Shown: positions 1-9,180 of the stretch, piece after piece | Layout: every line of letters begins with the position of its first letter | Position numbering within the stretch: the stretch's first letter is position 1 | From: JANQPX01 sp039197065 | Lineage (GTDB): Bacteria > Pseudomonadota > Alphaproteobacteria > Geminicoccales > Geminicoccaceae | DNA length: 64,000 nucleotides | Assembly: GCA_039197065.1 (NCBI GenBank) | Contig: JBCCUL010000011.1 | Coordinates: 62,001-126,000 of the forward strand | Direction: 5' to 3' | Notes under the pieces: model-generated | Told to the model about the DNA's origin: nothing | Seen by the model: only the letters and a program-made list of their open reading frames with translations | The model's database searches: none | Program-made: the position numbers and the translations under genes

Positions 1-657
1 GACATTGGAGGCACCGCAGGTGGTGTTGACCTTCAGTTCCTCGCGCAGACGACGGATCAGGCTGAAGGCCGCGACACCTGCAGAGGCTAAGGCGCCTATT
101 GGCATAACCAGCGGATCGACCACGATATCAGCCGGCTTGATACCATAGTCTTGAGCGCGCTCGACGATCTTCTTCGCGACCTCGAATCGGACGTCCGGAT
201 CTTCGGAAATACCGGTCTCATCATTGGAGATGGCGACTACTACGCAATCATATTTCTTGATGAGGGGAAGAACAACTTCGAGCCTGTCCTCCTCGCCGGT
301 CACGGAGTTGACAAGCGGGCGGCCCTGATAAACAGCAAGGCCCGACTCGAGGGCGGCGACGATCGAGCTGTCGATCGACAACGGCAGATCGGTCAGCGAC
401 TGCACCAGCTTAATCGTCTCGGCCAGGATCGCAGGCTCGTCGGCGAGCGGGATTCCGGCGTTGACGTCTAGCATGTTGGCGCCGGCCGCGACCTGGGCAA
501 GCGTATCAGCCTCAACCGTACTGTAATCCCCGGCCGCCATCTCCGCGGCGAGCCTTTTACGGCCAGTCGGGTTGATGCGTTCACCGATTACGCAAAACGG
601 CCGCTCGAAGCCGATCGCGATCTCCTTTGTCGCGGAGCTGACGATGGTATCAGTCAT
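1..657 (-). CDS. Methyltetrahydrofolate:corrinoid methyltransferase-like protein (partial)
   Basis: Read on the minus strand from ATG at 655-657, preceded by an excellent GGAGGA ribosome site; the C-terminus runs off the window. The 219 visible residues have the pterin-binding TIM-barrel pattern of the DHPS/MeTr family: FCVIGERINPTGR near residue 20, then NMLDVNAGIP and LPLSIDSS, with VNSVTGEE following. These match methyltransferases that move a methyl group between tetrahydrofolate and a corrinoid protein better than true dihydropteroate synthase (folP), because the next gene is a corrinoid carrier. Expected role: accept the methyl group from the methylated corrinoid during catabolism of a methylated compound, giving methyl-THF. 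The substrate-specific MttB-like methyltransferase is not in this window, so the substrate is unknown. Confidence 0.85.
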   Translation of the reverse strand, partial: MTDTIVSSATKEIAIGFERPFCVIGERINPTGRKRLAAEMAAGDYSTVEADTLAQVAAGANMLDVNAGIPLADEPAILAETIKLVQSLTDLPLSIDSSIVAALESGLAVYQGRPLVNSVTGEEDRLEVVLPLIKKYDCVVVAISNDETGISEDPDVRFEVAKKIVERAQDYGIKPADIVVDPLVMPIGALASAGVAAFSLIRRLREELKVNTTCGASNV

Positions 658-740
658 AGCTTTCCTCCTCCGCGAACGTCGATCGATGCTCGCAATCTTA
701 AGGGCGTATCAATGTGAGGTTTTTGTGGTCTGGGAGGATC

Positions 741-1460
741 TCAGTTGACTGCTGCAGAGACGTCGCCGGGGCGCTGATTATGGCGCCTGGACATGTACTC
801 CTTGGCGGTTTCAACCGCGACGGCCGCATCCCGACAATAGCTATCGGCACCGATAGCGTCGGCGAAGGTTTCGTTCAACGGCGCGCCGCCGACCAAGACG
901 ACATAGTCATCTCGAAGGCCTTTTTCCTTCAGAGTGTCGATGACGACCTTCATATAGGGCATGGTCGTGGTCAGCAGAGCGGATAGACCCAGAATGTCGG
1001 GCTTATGCTCCTCGAGCGCCTCGAGATATTTGTCGACATCACAGTTGATGCCGAGATCGACCACATCGAAGCCGGCGCCTTCCATCATCATCGAAACCAG
1101 ATTCTTGCCGATATCGTGGATGTCGCCTTTCACCGTGCCGATGACCATTTTGCCCATGGGCGGGGCGCCAGTTTCGGCCAGCAGCGGGCGAAGGATCGCC
1201 ATACCGCCTTTCATGGCGTTGGCTGCGAGCAACACCTCCGGTACGAACAGAATACCGTCACGGAAGTCGACGCCGACGATGGTCATGCCGCCGACCAGGG
1301 GCTGGGTCAGCACGTCATAGGGGGCCCAGCCGCGATCCAGAAGTATCCTGACCCCTTCTTCGATCTCCTCCTTGAGACCGTCGTAGAGATCATCCTGCAT
1401 CTGTTTAACGAGTTCTTCGTCGTCGAGGGCGCTCAGATCCAGATCGTCATCGTCTGCCAT
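741..1460 (-). CDS. Corrinoid (B12-binding) methyltransferase carrier protein
   Basis: A 239-residue protein of the MtbC/MttC/MtmC type. After an acidic N-terminal helical cap (to about residue 90) comes the cobalamin-binding Rossmann-like domain with the base-off/His-on signature GDIHDIGKN near residue 112, whose His supplies the lower ligand to cobalt. Further conserved stretches are GFDVVDLG, ILGLSALLTTTM and VVLVGGAPLN. It shuttles a methyl group between a substrate-specific methyltransferase and the MeTr-like enzyme encoded 83 bp downstream on the same strand, so the two are probably one operon. Methylamine or betaine-type substrates are typical for the family, but nothing here fixes the substrate. 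Confidence 0.9.
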   Translation of the reverse strand: MADDDDLDLSALDDEELVKQMQDDLYDGLKEEIEEGVRILLDRGWAPYDVLTQPLVGGMTIVGVDFRDGILFVPEVLLAANAMKGGMAILRPLLAETGAPPMGKMVIGTVKGDIHDIGKNLVSMMMEGAGFDVVDLGINCDVDKYLEALEEHKPDILGLSALLTTTMPYMKVVIDTLKEKGLRDDYVVLVGGAPLNETFADAIGADSYCRDAAVAVETAKEYMSRRHNQRPGDVSAAVN

Positions 1461-1722
1461 GACCTCTCCTACCTGTTTTCATCGCGCCTTGCAGCTGCTC
1501 TGAGCATTGTTGATGCAACCTTACATTCCTCACTTAATTTTTTCCTATCGTAGTGCCTTTTTCGTCGGCGACTCGCTTTCTTCGAATTGCGACAAAGGAA
1601 TGATAGAGCTTGCAGAATCTTAAACCTGGACAAGTGAACCATAGCATGATGCGCATATATGACAGCCGGCATTGCTGTCGGACAGTCTACCGTGAAGTCT
1701 TGATCGAGCGCATGGTCTTGCC

Positions 1723-4125
1723 TTGCGAAGCGGGTCGCATCATGGTGGGCGCCTTAGCCTGCGTCGTCCTCCGTGTCTCCTTCACCGCGTTAACCCGTTG
1801 ACCCGAAATAAGCAGATCATAGCCCTCTGGATGGTTTCGCTGGCCTTGGCCTGCGCGGTCCTGACGACGTCTCTAAAAATCGACGACGATCTGACGGTTT
1901 TCCTGCCGAGCGATGGTGCCCCGGTGGAGGAGCTCTTGTTTACGCGGCTGCGGGAAGGTCCGGCTGCTAGGCTCATCCTGGTCGCCTTTGCCGACGGGAA
2001 CCCCGACGGACGGGTTCAGGCGAGTAAAGGTGCAGTCAGCGAGCTTCAGGACTGGGAGGCGCTGGCGCAGGTGACCAACGGCGAGAAGCCCATCTCACCG
2101 GATAGTTTTCGCCGCCTGTTCGATTATCGGTTTCTCATCGCAGACTCTGGCCCGCTCGATCTCGCGACGCTGGAGAAGGCGTTTTCGGTGCGTGCGCAGC
2201 AGCTCCAGTCGCCCTTTGGCAAAATTTACGAGAAAGAGGCTGGCCTCGATCCGACCGGTTTGTTTCAGGATCTGCTCCGGTCCTGGCAGGAAGGCAACAA
2301 GGCAACACCGCGCGACCAGGGTGTTTGGATCTCGCCTGATGGCGAGCGCACCCTAGTCCTGATCGAAACCGAAAGCCCAGGTTACACACTGGATCGTCAG
2401 GCCAAGACAGTGCTCGCTTTGGAAGACCGACTGCAAGCGATTGCCTCCGAGCAGGGCGTGAACCTCTTGATGGCCGGCACGCCGGTCAACACGGTGAAGG
2501 CCAGAAATGCGGTTCGCGACGAGATGTTGATCGGCTCGCTGATCGCTTTACTGGCCATCGGCGGATTTCTTTTTAGGGTCTACCGCTCCTTTCGTCTTCT
2601 AGCACTTGGTGTGCTGCCGATCGTAACCGGCATGTTGATCGGCCTGGCGGTAACCGTTTTGATCTTCGGTTCAGTCCACAGGATCACTCTCGCATTCGGC
2701 ATCACGCTTTTGGGCGTAGCGATCGACTATCCGCTGCATCTCTTTTCACACACCCATAAGGAAGAGATCCTGCGGCATACCGCAAACAGAATCCTCCCTC
2801 CGATGCTTCTAGGTGCGGTCACCACGATTGCCGCGTTTCTAGTCCTTGGCACTGGTGGATTTACCGGCCTTGCCCAGCTCGCGATTTTCATCGGTTCCGG
2901 CCTTGCGGCCGCTGTTCTGACAGCTTTGTTCGTTCTGCCGAGCGTCGCTGGAGGAAGACGGTTGTTTGCCGGCGACACGGCTTCGAACGAACGAGAATGG
3001 ACCTTGCCGCGCTGGCTGCCGCACCTCTTTGTCGGCTTCACGGTGCTTGCGATCCTGCTTATCGGTTTGCGCGCTGACGGGATGTGGGAGCGGGATCTGT
3101 CAGCGTTAAGCCCTGTTCCGGCCAAGAATAAAGTCTTGGACGGCGCGATTCGAGCGGACCTTGGCGCACCCGATCTCCGTTTCCTGTTCCTCACTTCGGG
3201 CGACGACTCCGAGGACATGCTGCGTGTTAGCGAAGCGCTGACCCCGACACTAGCCGACTTGAAAGAAACTGGTGCTATCGGTGGGTTTGACGCGATCCAC
3301 CACTACATCCCGAGCCAGGCGACCCAGATCGAACGCCGGAACGCTTTACCGAGTGCGGACCGTCTAATGGCCGATCTAACCTTAGCTGCCGAGAAGGCAG
3401 GACTGGATACCGCGCTGTTCCAACCCTTTCTCGCATCGGTCGAGGCCAGTCGAGAGCTGCCGCCAATTACGCCAGTCGATGATCCTTCGATCTTTCAAGG
3501 CACGCCGCTTTGGCCGAAACTGGTCAACCTTGTGACCGAACAAGATGGCCGCTGGTACGGTTTTATTCCTCTGAGCGCCGTCCAGGATCTCGATGGCCTG
3601 GCGGCAGCGGCGGACGAGTTCGATCAGGTCGAGTTCATGGATCTGAAATCGGTCTCCGCAGACTCAATCACTTCGTTCAAGAATGCCGCGCTGATCAGGC
3701 TTTTGGCGGGCATGGTCGTGATCATGTTGCTCCTTTATATGGTGCGCCGAGATTTGATGATGACGGCGAGAATTCTCTTCGCCATGGTAAGCGCCTTGAC
3801 ACTCACCGCAGGCATCATGCTGCTACTGGGTGAGAAATTTTCATTGTTTCACATTCTCGCAAGCCTTGTCGTGATCGGCATCGGCTTGGACTATGGGCTG
3901 TTTTTCAGCTGGAAAGCCAATATCCAGGAAGACCGACGCCGTGCCTTCCACGGCATCATGATCTGCGCCGTCTCGACGACCATCGTGTTCGCTCTTCTGG
4001 CGATGTCCTCCATCTCGGTGCTACGCGTGATCGGCCTGACGGTGGCGCTTGGCACCTGCCTCACCTTCCTGACATGCTATCTGTTCGTCGCTCTGCCGAG
4101 CCAGCGTGCTGCGAAGCGGACCTGA
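1723..4125 (+). CDS. MMPL/RND-superfamily exporter (COG4258-like)
   Basis: Product of about 775-800 residues with duplicated RND-like architecture. One membrane helix near residues 33-49 is followed by a large periplasmic domain, then a bundle of about five helices around residues 265-405. A second helix (near 430), second periplasmic domain and second bundle (about 650-795) repeat the pattern. GVAIDYPLHLFSH in the first half and GIGLDYGLFFSWK in the second are the GxxxDY-type helix motifs of MMPL/SSD transporters. The family exports lipids or hydrophobic molecules; hopanoid exporter HpnN is a relative but I have no evidence of equivalence. The first ATG gives an Arg/His-rich leader; a TTG at 1798 would put the first helix nearer the N-terminus and may be the true start. 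Confidence 0.8.
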   Translation: MRSGSHHGGRLSLRRPPCLLHRVNPLTRNKQIIALWMVSLALACAVLTTSLKIDDDLTVFLPSDGAPVEELLFTRLREGPAARLILVAFADGNPDGRVQASKGAVSELQDWEALAQVTNGEKPISPDSFRRLFDYRFLIADSGPLDLATLEKAFSVRAQQLQSPFGKIYEKEAGLDPTGLFQDLLRSWQEGNKATPRDQGVWISPDGERTLVLIETESPGYTLDRQAKTVLALEDRLQAIASEQGVNLLMAGTPVNTVKARNAVRDEMLIGSLIALLAIGGFLFRVYRSFRLLALGVLPIVTGMLIGLAVTVLIFGSVHRITLAFGITLLGVAIDYPLHLFSHTHKEEILRHTANRILPPMLLGAVTTIAAFLVLGTGGFTGLAQLAIFIGSGLAAAVLTALFVLPSVAGGRRLFAGDTASNEREWTLPRWLPHLFVGFTVLAILLIGLRADGMWERDLSALSPVPAKNKVLDGAIRADLGAPDLRFLFLTSGDDSEDMLRVSEALTPTLADLKETGAIGGFDAIHHYIPSQATQIERRNALPSADRLMADLTLAAEKAGLDTALFQPFLASVEASRELPPITPVDDPSIFQGTPLWPKLVNLVTEQDGRWYGFIPLSAVQDLDGLAAAADEFDQVEFMDLKSVSADSITSFKNAALIRLLAGMVVIMLLLYMVRRDLMMTARILFAMVSALTLTAGIMLLLGEKFSLFHILASLVVIGIGLDYGLFFSWKANIQEDRRRAFHGIMICAVSTTIVFALLAMSSISVLRVIGLTVALGTCLTFLTCYLFVALPSQRAAKRT

Positions 4126-4251
4126 AGATTGCACCAGCCTCCTCGCCGGCAGATGGAGGATGACCTTCAAATAAAGGCAAGTCTTTTCCCAAAACCGAGG
4201 GTAGCGTAAAGAGATCGTGAACCGATCAGACAGGACGACGGGGCAGGTAGC

Positions 4252-5658
4252 ATGGCAGATCCGACATCCATCCTCGCGCAGATTGAGGAGGAGGACGTTC
4301 AGACCGTCGACTTTCGCTTCACAGACCTTTGCGGACGCTGGCAGCATATCGGTTTTGCCGCTGCGCGGATGGACGAGCGCGTGCTCCAAGAAGGCATTAT
4401 GTTCGATGGCTCGGCGCTGCCCGGATGGCGGGATGCTAGTGAGTCCGACATGATGATCGTCCCAGATCTCGCTAGCGCGGTCATGGATCCGTTCAGCGCG
4501 CAACCCACACTGATCGTTTTAGCTGATGTCGTTGAGCCCGGTTCTGGCCTCGGTTATGACCGCTGCCCGCGATCGATTGCCGCGCGCGCTGCGACCCATC
4601 TCGCTAGTACCGGCCTTGCCGATCACGCGATGGTTGCGACTGAGATGGCGTTTTCCGTTTTCGACGATGTCCGTCATGACGCGTCCGTCGGCGGTGCGTT
4701 CTGGCAGGTGAAGGCGCAGGAAAGTGAGGTAAGCAGCGGTTCGCGCTACGATGTCGGCAATAGTGGCCACCGCTTCTCCGAGACAGCACCCTATGCGGTA
4801 CCGCCGGCCGACCACCTCGCCGATTTGCGTGCCGAGATCGTGACTATGCTGCACGCGATGGGGCTCGAAACGCAGCAACAGCAGCATAATCCCTCGCCGA
4901 ATCAGGGTGAAATCAACCTCGCAGCAAGACCGATGCTCGAGATGGCCGACGGCGTTCAGATATATCGCTACGTCGTGCAGAATGTCGCGCATTCCTACGG
5001 CAAGACAGCGACTTTTATGCCGAAGCCGCTTGCCTTCCAGCCGGGCGCGGGTTTCGAGATCCAGCAAGCGCTTTGGAAAGGAGACAAGCCTATCTTCGCC
5101 GGACGCGGCTATGCGGATCTGTCCGACGACTGCCTGCATTTCATCGGCGGTATTCTACAGCATGCCCACGCGCTGAACGCTTTCACCAACCCGACGACCA
5201 ACAGTTACCGACGCCTGGCACCTGGTCAGACGTCGCCGCGCCATCTTGCCTATGCAGCGCTCAACAGGTCGGCCGCCGTTCGCCTGCCATTTGCCGCGAG
5301 ACCGGATGACAAACGAGTCGAGCTCCGCTTTCCCGATCCGTCCGCGAACGCCTATCTAGCTTTTGCGGCGCTCCTGATGGCCGGGCTGGACGGCATCGCG
5401 AAACAGATCGATCCAGGTGAACCGATGGATCGCAATCTCTACGATCTGCCCGCCAACGAAATCGATGAGCTGCCGACGGTCTGCCGAACACTCGGCGAAG
5501 CGCTATCAGCGCTCGATGGTGACCGCGCGTTCCTGACACGCGGCGAGGTGTTTTCGGATGGGGTCATCGACGCCTATATCGCCTTGAAGAAAAATGAAAT
5601 CAAAGCTCTCGAGGCTGTGCCGCACCCCGTAGAATACCAGCTTTACTATAGCGTCTGA
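4252..5658 (+). CDS. Glutamine-synthetase-like protein lacking catalytic residues
   Basis: 468 residues, collinear with type I glutamine synthetase (GlnA, about 469) along its whole length: MFDGSALPGW near residue 50, AYGK-like SYGKTATFMPKP at 248, NAFTNPTTNSYRRLAPG near 309, NRSAAVRLPF at 338 and VELRFPDP at 356. The Tyr of the adenylylation loop (NLYDLP) is present. Several metal and catalytic positions of GlnA are changed: the second Glu of the ExEFF motif is Ala (TEMAF), HHHE is QQQH, the GSGMHVH loop reads GAGFEIQ (His269 equivalent is Glu), and the flap Glu of PGxEAP is Thr (PGQTSP). The fold is probably conserved, but ordinary glutamine synthesis is unlikely. It may be a pseudoenzyme, a regulator, or a ligase with altered chemistry. 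It sits 146 bp upstream of xsc on the same strand. Confidence 0.85.
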   Translation: MADPTSILAQIEEEDVQTVDFRFTDLCGRWQHIGFAAARMDERVLQEGIMFDGSALPGWRDASESDMMIVPDLASAVMDPFSAQPTLIVLADVVEPGSGLGYDRCPRSIAARAATHLASTGLADHAMVATEMAFSVFDDVRHDASVGGAFWQVKAQESEVSSGSRYDVGNSGHRFSETAPYAVPPADHLADLRAEIVTMLHAMGLETQQQQHNPSPNQGEINLAARPMLEMADGVQIYRYVVQNVAHSYGKTATFMPKPLAFQPGAGFEIQQALWKGDKPIFAGRGYADLSDDCLHFIGGILQHAHALNAFTNPTTNSYRRLAPGQTSPRHLAYAALNRSAAVRLPFAARPDDKRVELRFPDPSANAYLAFAALLMAGLDGIAKQIDPGEPMDRNLYDLPANEIDELPTVCRTLGEALSALDGDRAFLTRGEVFSDGVIDAYIALKKNEIKALEAVPHPVEYQLYYSV

Positions 5659-5804
5659 CGGTTTCGTCCCTTCGGTCAGGATTGACGTAGCGGGCCTTTC
5701 TCCCCGATATGCTCTTGCTGTCGAGCCGAAAGCCGCCCGCTGCATTAACAGGAACGAATGGCTTCGATCGTGTGATCGAGTGTTGAAGAATGAGGAGACA
5801 TGAG

Positions 5805-7586
5805 ATGAAGATGACCACGGAAGAAGCCTTCGTGAAGGTGCTGCAGATGCATGGCATCGAGCACGCTTTCGGCATCATCGGCTCGGCTATGATGCCGATT
5901 TCAGATCTCTTTCCGGCGGCGGGCATCAAGTTTTGGGACTGCGCCCATGAGTGCAATGCCGGCATGTCAGCGGACGGTTACACGCGGGCGTCCGGCAAGA
6001 TGTCGATGGCGATTGCACAAAATGGCCCTGGCATCACGAATTTTGTTACGCCGATCAAGACGGCCTATTGGAACCATACGCCGCTTCTCCTGGTGACGCC
6101 TCAGGCCGCGAATAAGACCATCGGGCAGGGTGGGTTTCAAGAAATCCCCCAGATGAAGCTCTTTGAGGAGATGGTCTGCTATCAAGAAGAGGTTCGCGAC
6201 CCATCGCGCATCGCCGAAGTTCTGAACCGCGTGATCGAGCAGGCCTGGCGCGGCTCGGCGCCGGCGCAGATCAATGTGCCGCGCGATTATTGGACCCAGG
6301 TGATCGACATCGAGCTTCCGGCAATCGTCCGGTTCGAGCGGCCGGGCGGCGGCAGGGGTGCCATCGCCGAGGCGGCCAAGCTATTATCGGACGCCAAATT
6401 TCCGGTAATTTTGAACGGTGCCGGTGTAGTCATCGGCGGCGCGATATCCGCGAGCCAAGCCCTTGCCGAACGTCTGGACGCGCCAGTCTGCTGCAACTAT
6501 CAGCACAATGACGCCTTCCCAGGCTCGCACCCGCTTTCCGTCGGACCGCTCGGCTATAATGGATCAAAGGCGGCGATGGAGCTTATCGCCAAGGCCGATG
6601 TCGTGCTGGCGCTTGGCACCCGCCTCAATCCGTTCTCGACACTGCCAGGCTACGGCATCGACTATTGGCCAAAGTCGGCGAAAATCATTCAGGTCGACAT
6701 CAACGCGGACCGCATCGGTTTGACCAAAAAGGTAACCGTCGGCATCCAGGGCGACGCGAAGCTGGTCGCCGAGCAGATCCTTGATCAACTCGAGGATTAC
6801 GCCGGTGACGCTCAGCGTGACGATCGTAAGAACGAGATTGCGACCACCAAGTCCCGCTGGCTCCAGCAGCTTTCCTCTATGGACCACGAGGACGACGATC
6901 CCGGCACGAACTGGAACGAGCGCGCCCGCAACCGCGAGCCGGAGCGTATGAGCCCGCGCATGGCCTGGCGCGCGATCCAGGCGGCACTTCCGAAAGAAGC
7001 GATCATCTCCTCCGACATCGGCAACAATTGCGCGATCGGCAACGCTTATCCGACCTTTGAGGGAGGGCGGAAATATCTGGCACCCGGCATGTTCGGTCCC
7101 TGCGGCTACGGTTTTCCCGCAATTCTGGGCGCTAAGATCGGCTGCCCCGACGTTCCCGTCGTTGGCTTTGCCGGCGACGGCGCTTTCGGGATTTCGATGA
7201 ACGAGATGACGGCCTGCGGCCGCAACGACTGGCCGCCGATCACCATGGTGATTTTCCGGAATTACCAATGGGGTGCGGAGAAGCGCAACACCACGCTCTG
7301 GTTCGATGACAATTTCGTCGGCACCGAACTGAATCTCGGCGTCGAATACGCCAAGGTGGCGGAAGGCTGCGGCGTCAAAGGCGTGCAGGTCAGAACCATG
7401 GCGGACCTCACCGAAGCCCTGCAGGTCGCCATCAAGGAACAGATGAACGACAACGTCACCACATTCCTTGAAGTCGTTCTCAATCAGGAACTCGGCGAGC
7501 CCTTCCGCCGCGACGCCATGAAAACCCCCGTCAGGGTCGCCGGCATCGATCCCGCCGACATGCGGCCCCAGCGTGGGGCGGCGTAG
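5805..7586 (+). CDS. xsc: Sulfoacetaldehyde acetyltransferase
   Basis: 593-residue thiamine-diphosphate enzyme that converts sulfoacetaldehyde plus phosphate to acetyl phosphate and sulfite, the key C-S cleavage step in degradation of taurine, isethionate and related C2 sulfonates. The N-terminus MKMTTEEAFVKVLQMHGIEH and the early GIIGSAMMPISDLFP and QNGPGITNFVTP segments match Xsc rather than acetolactate synthase. The C-terminal ThDP/Mg motif begins GDGAFGISMNE and reaches RNYQWGAEKRN. I chose ATG 5805 because GGAG at 5794-5797 is ideally spaced; the upstream ATG at 5790 would put that site inside the gene. No taurine aminotransferase/dehydrogenase, transporter or pta is in the window, so the sulfonate source and the acetyl-phosphate sink must be encoded elsewhere. 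Confidence 0.93.
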   Translation: MKMTTEEAFVKVLQMHGIEHAFGIIGSAMMPISDLFPAAGIKFWDCAHECNAGMSADGYTRASGKMSMAIAQNGPGITNFVTPIKTAYWNHTPLLLVTPQAANKTIGQGGFQEIPQMKLFEEMVCYQEEVRDPSRIAEVLNRVIEQAWRGSAPAQINVPRDYWTQVIDIELPAIVRFERPGGGRGAIAEAAKLLSDAKFPVILNGAGVVIGGAISASQALAERLDAPVCCNYQHNDAFPGSHPLSVGPLGYNGSKAAMELIAKADVVLALGTRLNPFSTLPGYGIDYWPKSAKIIQVDINADRIGLTKKVTVGIQGDAKLVAEQILDQLEDYAGDAQRDDRKNEIATTKSRWLQQLSSMDHEDDDPGTNWNERARNREPERMSPRMAWRAIQAALPKEAIISSDIGNNCAIGNAYPTFEGGRKYLAPGMFGPCGYGFPAILGAKIGCPDVPVVGFAGDGAFGISMNEMTACGRNDWPPITMVIFRNYQWGAEKRNTTLWFDDNFVGTELNLGVEYAKVAEGCGVKGVQVRTMADLTEALQVAIKEQMNDNVTTFLEVVLNQELGEPFRRDAMKTPVRVAGIDPADMRPQRGAA

Positions 7587-7689
7587 ACTTTGCGGCTGAG
7601 CCTGGTCCGATGGTTTGCGTCCAAGTTTTCGGACCGGGCTACGGCCACCGGCGATGGCTCACCAATCGCATGCGTCGGTTTCAAACAAG

Positions 7690-8646
7690 TCAACCAGGTC
7701 TGCGTCGGATCTCGTTGACGAAGAACGCCATGCTGTCGAGCGTGCGTTCCAGGGTGTCGCGGTTGAATTGGAGCAGCAGATCGGTGACCCCGAGATCTTT
7801 CAGCGCTTCGATGTCTTCAGCGATGTCCGCGGGCGCCCCGGTGAGCAGATGACGTTCGCCTTCGGCCGTCTTACCCGACTTGGTCTCGTCATACCAGTTG
7901 GCGAAGAGGGCGAGGCCGATCGTTGACGGATCACGCCCGTGTTTTTCTGCGGCCTGATGCAGTCTGCTGATGCCCGCTTCGAACTTCGCGATGGTGTCGA
8001 GGGGATGGCGGGGATTATTGGCGATCGGAAACCAGACATCGCCATGACGAACGGCGCGGCGAAGGGCTGCGGGGCTTTCGCCGCCGACCCAAATCGGCGG
8101 ATGCGGCTTCTGTACGGGCTTGGGCAGGAAGCTGATGACCTCGAACTGCACATGCTCGCCATCGAAGGTCGGATCATCCTCAGTCCAAAGCTTTTTGAAC
8201 GCTTGTAGATATTCGTCAGTCACCTTGCCGCGCTGTTCGAAGGGTGGAATATTGAGCGCATCGAACTCCTCCTTCATCCAGCCAGCACCGATACCAAGAT
8301 CGACCCGCCCCCCCGATAGGACATCGATGGTCGAGACGATCTTCGCGGTATGAACGGCACCACGATGCGGGACGACGGCGATGGCTGTTACCAGGCGCAG
8401 CTTTGTGCTGATCGCTGCGACGTAGGCGAGCAGAGAGAACAGATCGAGGCACTCGCCCAATGCCGAACCCGGAAAAGCGCCGGTGGCGGAATAGGGGTAG
8501 CGCGAGTCGATCACTTTAGGAACGATGATGTGGTCATTGACGCCCAGATGATCGAAGCCAAGCGCCTCACCACGCTCGACCAGCGTCCTGATATCATCGG
8601 GATTGGCGAGCGGTCCGCGCATGGGCAGTGTAAGTCCGATTTTCAT
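7690..8646 (-). CDS. Luciferase-like F420-dependent oxidoreductase
   Basis: 318-residue LLM-class flavin/F420 oxidoreductase from ATG at 8644-8646, with GGAG upstream. Family motifs: N-terminal MKIGLTLPM strand, LGVNDHI, LVTAIAVVPHRG, the GGRVDLGIGAGWMKEEF segment and PPIWVGGESPAALRRA. This pattern fits the TIGR03619 (Rv2161c-type) group of probable F420-dependent enzymes better than bacterial luciferase. The substrate cannot be read from the sequence. It lies head-to-head, 50 bp apart, with a PPOX-fold gene and next to cofG/cofH, which supports use of deazaflavin F420 rather than FMN. The divergent spacer probably holds promoters for both directions. Confidence 0.85.
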   Translation of the reverse strand: MKIGLTLPMRGPLANPDDIRTLVERGEALGFDHLGVNDHIIVPKVIDSRYPYSATGAFPGSALGECLDLFSLLAYVAAISTKLRLVTAIAVVPHRGAVHTAKIVSTIDVLSGGRVDLGIGAGWMKEEFDALNIPPFEQRGKVTDEYLQAFKKLWTEDDPTFDGEHVQFEVISFLPKPVQKPHPPIWVGGESPAALRRAVRHGDVWFPIANNPRHPLDTIAKFEAGISRLHQAAEKHGRDPSTIGLALFANWYDETKSGKTAEGERHLLTGAPADIAEDIEALKDLGVTDLLLQFNRDTLERTLDSMAFFVNEIRRRPG

Positions 8647-8696
8647 GGTAGCCTTCTCCGATGCCTCTTCCGAAATCACTGCCGCTTGGCTGACTG

Positions 8697-9155
8697 ATGC
8701 TAACCGATGATCAGCGCCGCTTTCTAGAGGCCGGACGCGTCGGGCGCCTCGCAACAACTGATGGCGAGGGACAACCTCATGTCGTACCGATCTGCTATGC
8801 GCTACTCGGTGACGTTGTCTGCTTCACGATCGACGAGAAACCGAAGAAGACGATGGAAGAACTCAAACGCCTCAGGAACATTCGGGCCAATCCGAAAGTT
8901 GCCCTGGTGGTTGATTACTATGACGAGGACTGGTCGAAGCTCGGTTGGGTGATGATCCAGGGCGAGGCAGACATCGTGAAAGACGGGCCCATGCATCGAG
9001 GCGGACAGGCCAGACTTCGAGAGCGTTATCCGCCGGTCCGATCCATGCAGATCGAGTCTCTGCCGCTCGTCGCGATTACGGCAACGAAGGTGCTCAGTTG
9101 GGGACGGCTCGATAGGCTGTCGGGTCGACAGAGGGAAGATTCCGGGCAATCCTGA
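8697..9155 (+). CDS. PPOX-fold probable F420-dependent protein (Rv0121-type)
   Basis: 152-residue split-beta-barrel protein of the pyridoxamine-phosphate-oxidase superfamily. The N-terminus FLEAGRVGRLATTDGEGQPH and VVPICYALLGDVVCFTID form the usual first strands; RNIRANPKVALVVDYYDEDW and GWVMIQGEADIV follow. This matches the group annotated as PPOX class probable F420-dependent enzymes (TIGR03668), which bind F420 or FMN at a dimer interface and reduce small electrophiles. It ends 25 bp before cofG and is probably co-transcribed with the deazaflavin biosynthesis genes. The substrate is unknown. Confidence 0.85.
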   Translation: MLTDDQRRFLEAGRVGRLATTDGEGQPHVVPICYALLGDVVCFTIDEKPKKTMEELKRLRNIRANPKVALVVDYYDEDWSKLGWVMIQGEADIVKDGPMHRGGQARLRERYPPVRSMQIESLPLVAITATKVLSWGRLDRLSGRQREDSGQS

Positions 9156-9180
9156 TATCTTCGGTCCGACCGAAGGAGGG

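Noticed and set aside
961..1553. Plus-strand open frames opposite the corrinoid gene
   Set aside because: No family motifs, and the minus strand encodes an intact B12-binding domain here.
1469..1672. 67-codon minus frame upstream of the corrinoid gene
   Set aside because: Basic, low-information composition, no ribosome site; the stretch is promoter region.
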